Shown here: in pieces, positions 59,799 to 64,000 of the stretch | Position numbering within the stretch: the stretch's first letter is position 1 | Layout of the letters: every line of letters begins with the position of its first letter | Assembly: GCA_965242775.1 (NCBI GenBank) | Contig: CBDETI010000010.1 | Coordinates: 1-64,000, forward strand | Direction of reading: 5' to 3' | Origin: JAWPMT01 sp965242775 | GTDB lineage: Bacteria; Bacteroidota; Bacteroidia; Cytophagales; Cyclobacteriaceae | Length of the DNA stretch: 64,000 nucleotides | Position numbers and translations under genes: made by a program | The notes under the pieces: model-generated | What the model was told of the DNA's origin: nothing | The model's input: only the letters and a program-made list of their open reading frames with translations | Database searches by the model: none

Positions 59799-60986
59799 GT
59801 GAAAATAGGACCCGCCACACTCGTTACCGCCGCATTTATAGGCCCTGGAACTGTCACAGTGTGTTCTGTCAGCGGTTTTCAGAGTGGCTATAGTTTCCTC
59901 TGGGTAATGGTAGTCGCCGTGATAGTAGCTGTTACGTTGCAAGGTATGTCCGCACGTCTTGGCTTGATAACAGGTAGGGGCTTGAGTGAAGCCGTCAGCA
60001 CCAGCGTCAATCAAGCCTGGGCCAAGGTACTCTCCTTTTTTCTCATCATTTCGGCCATCGCCATTGGCAACGCTGCCTACGAAGCCGGCAACATTGTAGG
60101 AGCCAGTTTGGGACTGGAAACAATCCTGGGTCAAAATATTGAAATTGGTTCTTTGCGGTTTTCCAGTTTAGTATTCGGCCTTGCTGCCTTCGTGTTGTTA
60201 TGGTTTGGAAAATACAAAATCATCGAAAAGCTCTTGATAGGTATCGTCGGCTTAATGGCTGTCTGCTTTCTAACGGCTGCCATTTTGGTGAGACCGTCAA
60301 TTCCTGATCTGCTCGTCGGCTTGACCATACCAAAAATCCCAAATGGCGATGTGCTATCGGTGGTGGCTTTAATCGGCACAACAGTTGTTCCGTATAACCT
60401 CTTTCTACATGCTGCCGCTGTAAAGGAGCGCTGGAAAGACCCAAAAGACCTTAAAGAAGTCCGGCAGGATAACACTATTTCGATTGTCCTTGGCGGTTTA
60501 ATATCTACGGCGGTCATCGTTGTGGCTGCCGCAGCCTCGGGGACCATCAACGAAATTAGTAATGCGGCGGACCTGGCCAGTGGATTAGCGCCTGTGTTTG
60601 GACCCGCTGCAAAGTATGCTATTGCGATAGGGCTTGTTGCCGCAGGGCTATCTTCTACCATAACAGCGCCACTGGCTGCTGCTTATGCAATATCCGGCCT
60701 TTTCGATGGCGATAAGCGCGTATTTCGAGTCACCTGGATAATTATTTTACTGACAGGAATGGTATTTTCCTCGATCGGATATAGTCCTATCGCGATCATC
60801 ACGTACGCCCAGGTAGCCAATGGCTTGTTGTTGCCTATCATTGCCGCTTTTGTAATCTGGCTGGTGAACCGACAGGCAGTTATGGGGAAATACAAGAATA
60901 ACATCCGGCAGAACATTCTCGCCGGGATTGTTTTGTTAGCCACCGTTGCTCTGTCCATTAGAACATTTGTAAACCTGGTTTCATGA
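59799..60986 (+). CDS. Nramp-fold transporter, YcsG-like, next to pxpABC
   Basis: The 395-residue protein has about eleven hydrophobic helices and the overall Nramp pattern, but the two metal-site motifs are changed: TM1 reads 'FIGPGTVTV' (residues 13-21) instead of a DPGN motif, and TM6 reads 'VPYNLFLHAA' (about 197-206) instead of MPHN. It is therefore probably not an Mn/Fe importer. It overlaps pxpA by ATGA. In Bacillus subtilis the related ycsG also precedes the 5-oxoprolinase genes, so a role with 5-oxoproline or a related solute is possible but unproven. The start is a GTG. Confidence 0.88.
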   Translation: MKIGPATLVTAAFIGPGTVTVCSVSGFQSGYSFLWVMVVAVIVAVTLQGMSARLGLITGRGLSEAVSTSVNQAWAKVLSFFLIISAIAIGNAAYEAGNIVGASLGLETILGQNIEIGSLRFSSLVFGLAAFVLLWFGKYKIIEKLLIGIVGLMAVCFLTAAILVRPSIPDLLVGLTIPKIPNGDVLSVVALIGTTVVPYNLFLHAAAVKERWKDPKDLKEVRQDNTISIVLGGLISTAVIVVAAAASGTINEISNAADLASGLAPVFGPAAKYAIAIGLVAAGLSSTITAPLAAAYAISGLFDGDKRVFRVTWIIILLTGMVFSSIGYSPIAIITYAQVANGLLLPIIAAFVIWLVNRQAVMGKYKNNIRQNILAGIVLLATVALSIRTFVNLVS

Positions 60987-61726
60987 TCGAACAAATAGAC
61001 ATCAATGCCGATGTTGGCGAAAGCTATGGTCGTTTCAAAGTTGGGAATGACACCCAGCTTATCCCTATGCTCACCAGTTGCAACATTGCATGCGGGTTTC
61101 ATGGAGGTGACCCGCTAACTATCAAAAAAACAATCGACCTGGCCATGGAAAACGGAGTAAGGATGGGAGCCCATCCCTCCTACCCGGACCTGCAAGGGTT
61201 TGGTCGTCGAAGTATGAAAATTGGGTCGGATGAACTGCGAGCAATTCTGGTCTATCAAATTGGTGCGTTGAAAGTAATGGTTGAATCGCAAGGGGGCCAA
61301 CTGACCCATGTGAAACCCCATGGTGCCTTGAACAATGATATGATGAAAGCGCCGGATTTGCTGCAACTCATTGTGGAGGCCGTGGAAGCAGTTGATCCTG
61401 GGCTGTTGATTTATGTACCCTACGGACATGGGGATAGAATTAATGACAATTGCATTTGGGAAATCTTCGCCGATCGTACCTATGAAAGTGATTTATCACT
61501 AACCCCGCGATCAACAGCGGGAAGTTTGATCACCGTCCAGTCTGAGGCGGAAAAGCATCTCCAGTCCATTTTGAAAGACAGGCAAGTCCGTACGCCAGAA
61601 GGTTTTGTTACGATAGATCCGGAAACCATTTGCATTCACGGGGACAATCCTCTGGCAACTGAAATCGTCGGGATTATACGACACCTATCCGAATCGCAAG
61701 GCTTCACGATCCAATCAATTAGATGA
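60983..61726 (+). CDS. pxpA: 5-oxoprolinase subunit A (LamB/YcsF family)
   Basis: The 247-residue protein has the family hallmarks 'DINADVGESYG', 'TSCNIACGFHGGDP', 'GAHPSYPDLQGFGRR', 'HVKPHGALNN' (usually HGALYN) and 'CIHGDNP'. With PxpB and PxpC it hydrolyses 5-oxo-L-proline to glutamate using ATP. It overlaps its neighbours at both ends (ATGA), in the order ycsG-like, pxpA, pxpB, pxpC. Confidence 0.95.
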   Translation: MIEQIDINADVGESYGRFKVGNDTQLIPMLTSCNIACGFHGGDPLTIKKTIDLAMENGVRMGAHPSYPDLQGFGRRSMKIGSDELRAILVYQIGALKVMVESQGGQLTHVKPHGALNNDMMKAPDLLQLIVEAVEAVDPGLLIYVPYGHGDRINDNCIWEIFADRTYESDLSLTPRSTAGSLITVQSEAEKHLQSILKDRQVRTPEGFVTIDPETICIHGDNPLATEIVGIIRHLSESQGFTIQSIR

Positions 61727-62349
61727 AAATCACGCTTTTGAACGAAACGGTCGCGTTATGGGACTTTTCAAGCATCCCAGCGTCCGATGCGTTGGCTAAA
61801 TCCCACCAGTTTGCGGCTTGGGTTCGGAGTTTTGATGATATTCGGATTGAGGATGTCTGGTGTGGCTTTGAATCTGTAGCGATCAAATTCGATCCAGCCC
61901 GCATCACCTTTGAAACGCTGAAAAAACTGCTTTCAAAAGGTCTTACAGAGAGGGACACCAAAGTTCCGGGAAAACATCACGAGATTGAAGTGAAGTATGA
62001 TCCCGGCAGTGAGGATATGAAAGCGGTTGCCAAGACTTTGAACATGCCAGTAGCAGAAATTATCAAATTGCACCACTCGCCTACTTATCAGGTGGCCCTT
62101 ATGGGGTTTTTACCAGGCTTTCCATATCTAAATGGGCTGCCTAAAGAACTGCATATACCAAGAAAGAGCGTACCGGCAATTAGCGTTGCCCCAGGAAGTG
62201 TCGCCATAGGTGGTTCCCACAGTTGTATCTACCCATTTAAGAGCCCAGGGGGTTGGCATGTACTTGGTCATACTGCGATATCTCTCTTTTCCAAACCGGA
62301 CTCTTTTTTGTTGCGACCTGGCGATCAAATTAAATTCGTCGCCATTTGA
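61723..62349 (+). CDS. pxpB: 5-oxoprolinase subunit B (KipI family)
   Basis: The 208-residue protein has an N-terminal alpha/beta domain and the conserved C-terminal cyclophilin-like segment 'GFLPGFPYLNGLPKELHIPR', then 'PAISVAPGSVAIGGSHSCIY' and 'PGGWHVLGHT'. It is the partner of PxpC in the ATP-dependent 5-oxoprolinase; the Bacillus homologue KipI was first described as a kinase inhibitor. It overlaps pxpA by ATGA and pxpC by TTGA. Confidence 0.95.
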   Translation: MKITLLNETVALWDFSSIPASDALAKSHQFAAWVRSFDDIRIEDVWCGFESVAIKFDPARITFETLKKLLSKGLTERDTKVPGKHHEIEVKYDPGSEDMKAVAKTLNMPVAEIIKLHHSPTYQVALMGFLPGFPYLNGLPKELHIPRKSVPAISVAPGSVAIGGSHSCIYPFKSPGGWHVLGHTAISLFSKPDSFLLRPGDQIKFVAI

Positions 62350-63242
62350 AGCCGATACTGGAAATCTTGTCCCCAGGCTTCATGGCTACACTACAAGGCC
62401 GTCAACGGGTTAAATTACGTCAATTTGGTGTGCCAGTATCTGGTCCATTAGACCGCTACTCATGCAACAGAGCCAACTATCTGGTTGAAAATCCGGCTGA
62501 TGCGCTGGCGATAGAAATTGTCCAGGGAGAGGCCTCCTTTTTATTTCTCGATTACGGTAAAATGGCAATTTCCGGGGCGCTCGGATCCGTTCAATTGAAC
62601 AAAATTCCGCTAGCTGCCGACGAATCAGTTTTTTTTGCCCCGGGCGATGTATTAAAAATTGATAAGTTTCGTATAGGGCACATCGCATATTTGGCCGTCC
62701 AGGGCGGTTTTACAGGCCAGGAAATCCTGGGAAGCTCCTCCACTTACCTTCGAGCCGGATGGGGTGGCCTGGATGGTCGAACATTGAGAAGGAAAGATCT
62801 CCTTTACAAAAGCACGGACGCTCAGCTAGCTTATGAAAAAGGTCCTGTTCGATCCTCTCTTTTTTCCGACATAATACGGATCATTCCAGGACCAGAGGCC
62901 CACTTCATAAACCTGAAGGACCTGGCGAACGGATCATGGTCTGTTTCAACCGCAAGTGATCGATCTGGATTCCGGTTAGAAGGCAAACCGCTTTCCTTCA
63001 ATGAGCACATAGAGATGAAGTCGTGTCCGATCGATATAGGAACCATTCAACTACCTCGGAGTGGAACTCCCATCGTGATCATGAATGATGGTGCAGCTAT
63101 AGGCGGTTATGCCCGCATTGCCAATGTGATAAAGGTGGATGTGCCTGTTTTAGCACAAAAGCGATTTCGCGAACCTTTCCGGTTCGAGTGTATTACTATA
63201 TCCGAAGCCAACCAGATTTGGCTAGAAGAAGGCTATTCCTGA
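62346..63242 (+). CDS. pxpC: 5-oxoprolinase subunit C (KipA family)
   Basis: The 298-residue protein begins at a TTG that overlaps the pxpB stop and shows the KipA/biotin-dependent carboxylase-like domain: 'GVPVSGPLDRYSCNRANYLV', 'YLAVQGGFTGQEILGSSSTY' and 'NDGAAIGGYARIANVI'. It is slightly short for the family. It completes the pxpABC unit and ends ten bases inside the convergent hydrolase gene. Confidence 0.93.
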   Translation: MKPILEILSPGFMATLQGRQRVKLRQFGVPVSGPLDRYSCNRANYLVENPADALAIEIVQGEASFLFLDYGKMAISGALGSVQLNKIPLAADESVFFAPGDVLKIDKFRIGHIAYLAVQGGFTGQEILGSSSTYLRAGWGGLDGRTLRRKDLLYKSTDAQLAYEKGPVRSSLFSDIIRIIPGPEAHFINLKDLANGSWSVSTASDRSGFRLEGKPLSFNEHIEMKSCPIDIGTIQLPRSGTPIVIMNDGAAIGGYARIANVIKVDVPVLAQKRFREPFRFECITISEANQIWLEEGYS

Positions 63243-64000
63243 GGGACTAGACCAAGTGTCTCCTTCAAAAATTTACTGGTTTCACGCTGGACTGTTTCCC
63301 AATCGTTGGATGTAATGTCCGAAGCAATGACATGGTTTCCCACGTTAGCGAAAGGCATTTCTACTTTTTGGTCGCTTGGAGTCGCACTTAGGGTGTAAAA
63401 TCTTTTCATCGCCTCGACAGACACCACGTGATCTTGCTCCTCCTCATTCTTGAAGTAATATCCCAGGAAATAAGGCTGATTCACCCGACGAAATACATCA
63501 TCCGTCATGGTCTGCTCAAGCAGGTCCTGAAGCGCAATAATTCCCTCGGTCCTGTATTTGATCGTCCAGTACTTTTCTTTTTCAGTCCCTCGGTCTTGCG
63601 GATGATCCATAAAGTCTCCTCGTAATTTTTTCAGCAACACCTCACCCCACGGGTCGTTCACCATCTTCGCGGTACCATCGTAAATTTCAATATTAGGAGA
63701 ATACAGTAACTGCGCGTGAACGAACTCCGGGTTATGGGCCGCCAAATAGATGGAGAGCGTCCCTCCCGTAGAGCAAGACATCACAATCACCTTCTTTCCC
63801 AAAACAGCACCAATAGATATAGCCAATTTGGCACTTTCGATCAATGAAACAGGTGTAATGTCCAAAAAGGCGTCCGTATCTTCCAAGCCATGCTGCGATA
63901 GTCTGGCAAGGTATAGATTGCAACCAAACTTCTTTGCCAGATTCATGTGTACTGGCCGTGATTCCATGATGCCTGCCGAGAAGCCATGAAGGTAGACGAT
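63233..64000 (-). CDS. Alpha/beta hydrolase, partial at its N-terminus
   Basis: The gene runs off the right edge; an internal Met (63967) is not its start, since the frame continues upstream with 'IVYLHGFSAGI', the oxyanion-hole HG motif. The visible part has the nucleophile elbow 'SCSTGGT' (Ser in C-S-T-G-G), and a His in 'VGNHVIASD' near the C-terminus is the likely catalytic His. It is a serine hydrolase of unknown substrate. It is convergent with pxpC and overlaps it by ten bases. Confidence 0.85.
   Translation of the reverse strand: MVYLHGFSAGIMESRPVHMNLAKKFGCNLYLARLSQHGLEDTDAFLDITPVSLIESAKLAISIGAVLGKKVIVMSCSTGGTLSIYLAAHNPEFVHAQLLYSPNIEIYDGTAKMVNDPWGEVLLKKLRGDFMDHPQDRGTEKEKYWTIKYRTEGIIALQDLLEQTMTDDVFRRVNQPYFLGYYFKNEEEQDHVVSVEAMKRFYTLSATPSDQKVEMPFANVGNHVIASDITSNDWETVQRETSKFLKETLGLVPQE

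Noticed and set aside
1..64000. tRNA, rRNA, CRISPR arrays, prophage and complete insertion sequences
   Set aside because: I looked in the intergenic stretches and found no tRNA cloverleaf, regular spacer array, integrase or transposase frame.

Overview
The window looks like a chromosomal segment of a Bacteroidota bacterium, most likely of the Cytophagales type. The reasons are promoter elements of the form TAnnTTTG, very few Shine-Dalgarno sites, and typical families: DUF5916, DUF2911, DUF5694, DUF3667, CarboxypepD_reg-like, a VPS10-like beta-propeller 'glycosyl hydrolase', SPOR/ExbB/ExbD/TonB genes, LytS/LytTR regulators and PadR-linked orphan permeases. I saw no rRNA, tRNA, CRISPR array, intact prophage or intact insertion sequence.

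Region by region. (a) 1-6.5 kb is one minus-strand operon with three separate Rieske [2Fe-2S] proteins: a Rieske-TPP enzyme fusion, a Rieske-glutamate-synthase-domain fusion and a ferric-reductase-like membrane protein ending in a Rieske domain. Between and after them lie a small barrel-like protein, two tiny membrane proteins, a Cys/His-motif membrane protein and a DUF3667 protein cut by the window edge. Most junctions are ATGA overlaps. It reads as one redox system and is the most unusual locus here. (b) 6.6-15 kb holds tyrS coupled to a WD40 protein, a large secreted beta-propeller protein and an M1 peptidase. (c) 15-19.5 kb holds small secreted proteins (thioredoxin-like, zincin-like, lipoprotein), a LytS/LytTR two-component pair and a DinB protein. 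(d) 19.5-36.5 kb carries three PadR-regulator plus MacB/FtsX-permease cassettes with four large permeases and no ABC ATPase. Interspersed are a DUF5694 protein, a class III cyclase, a CarboxypepD_reg protein and a small XRE-regulator operon.

(e) 36.5-47.8 kb is an envelope and housekeeping block: FKBP, trmB, folC, tonB-like, exbD, exbB, a very acidic SPOR protein, a beta-barrel protein, a 1000-residue TPR protein, and holA with an apparent one-base frameshift in an A7 run. (f) 47.9-57.9 kb has small envelope proteins, a TPR-PAS-GAF histidine kinase facing a single-domain response regulator, a DUF5916 protein, cyclophilin, a GH13 amylase with DUF2911, and a 50-residue protein. (g) 58-64 kb has a possibly structured noncoding stretch, a desaturase, an ECF sigma factor, an Nramp-fold transporter joined to the 5-oxoprolinase genes pxpABC, and a truncated alpha/beta hydrolase.

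Four minus-strand genes have a TAnnTTTG element ending 3-5 bases before the start codon, suggesting leaderless mRNAs. Starts were chosen by signal peptides, overlaps and promoter positions; no homology search was possible, so family names rest on recognised motifs.
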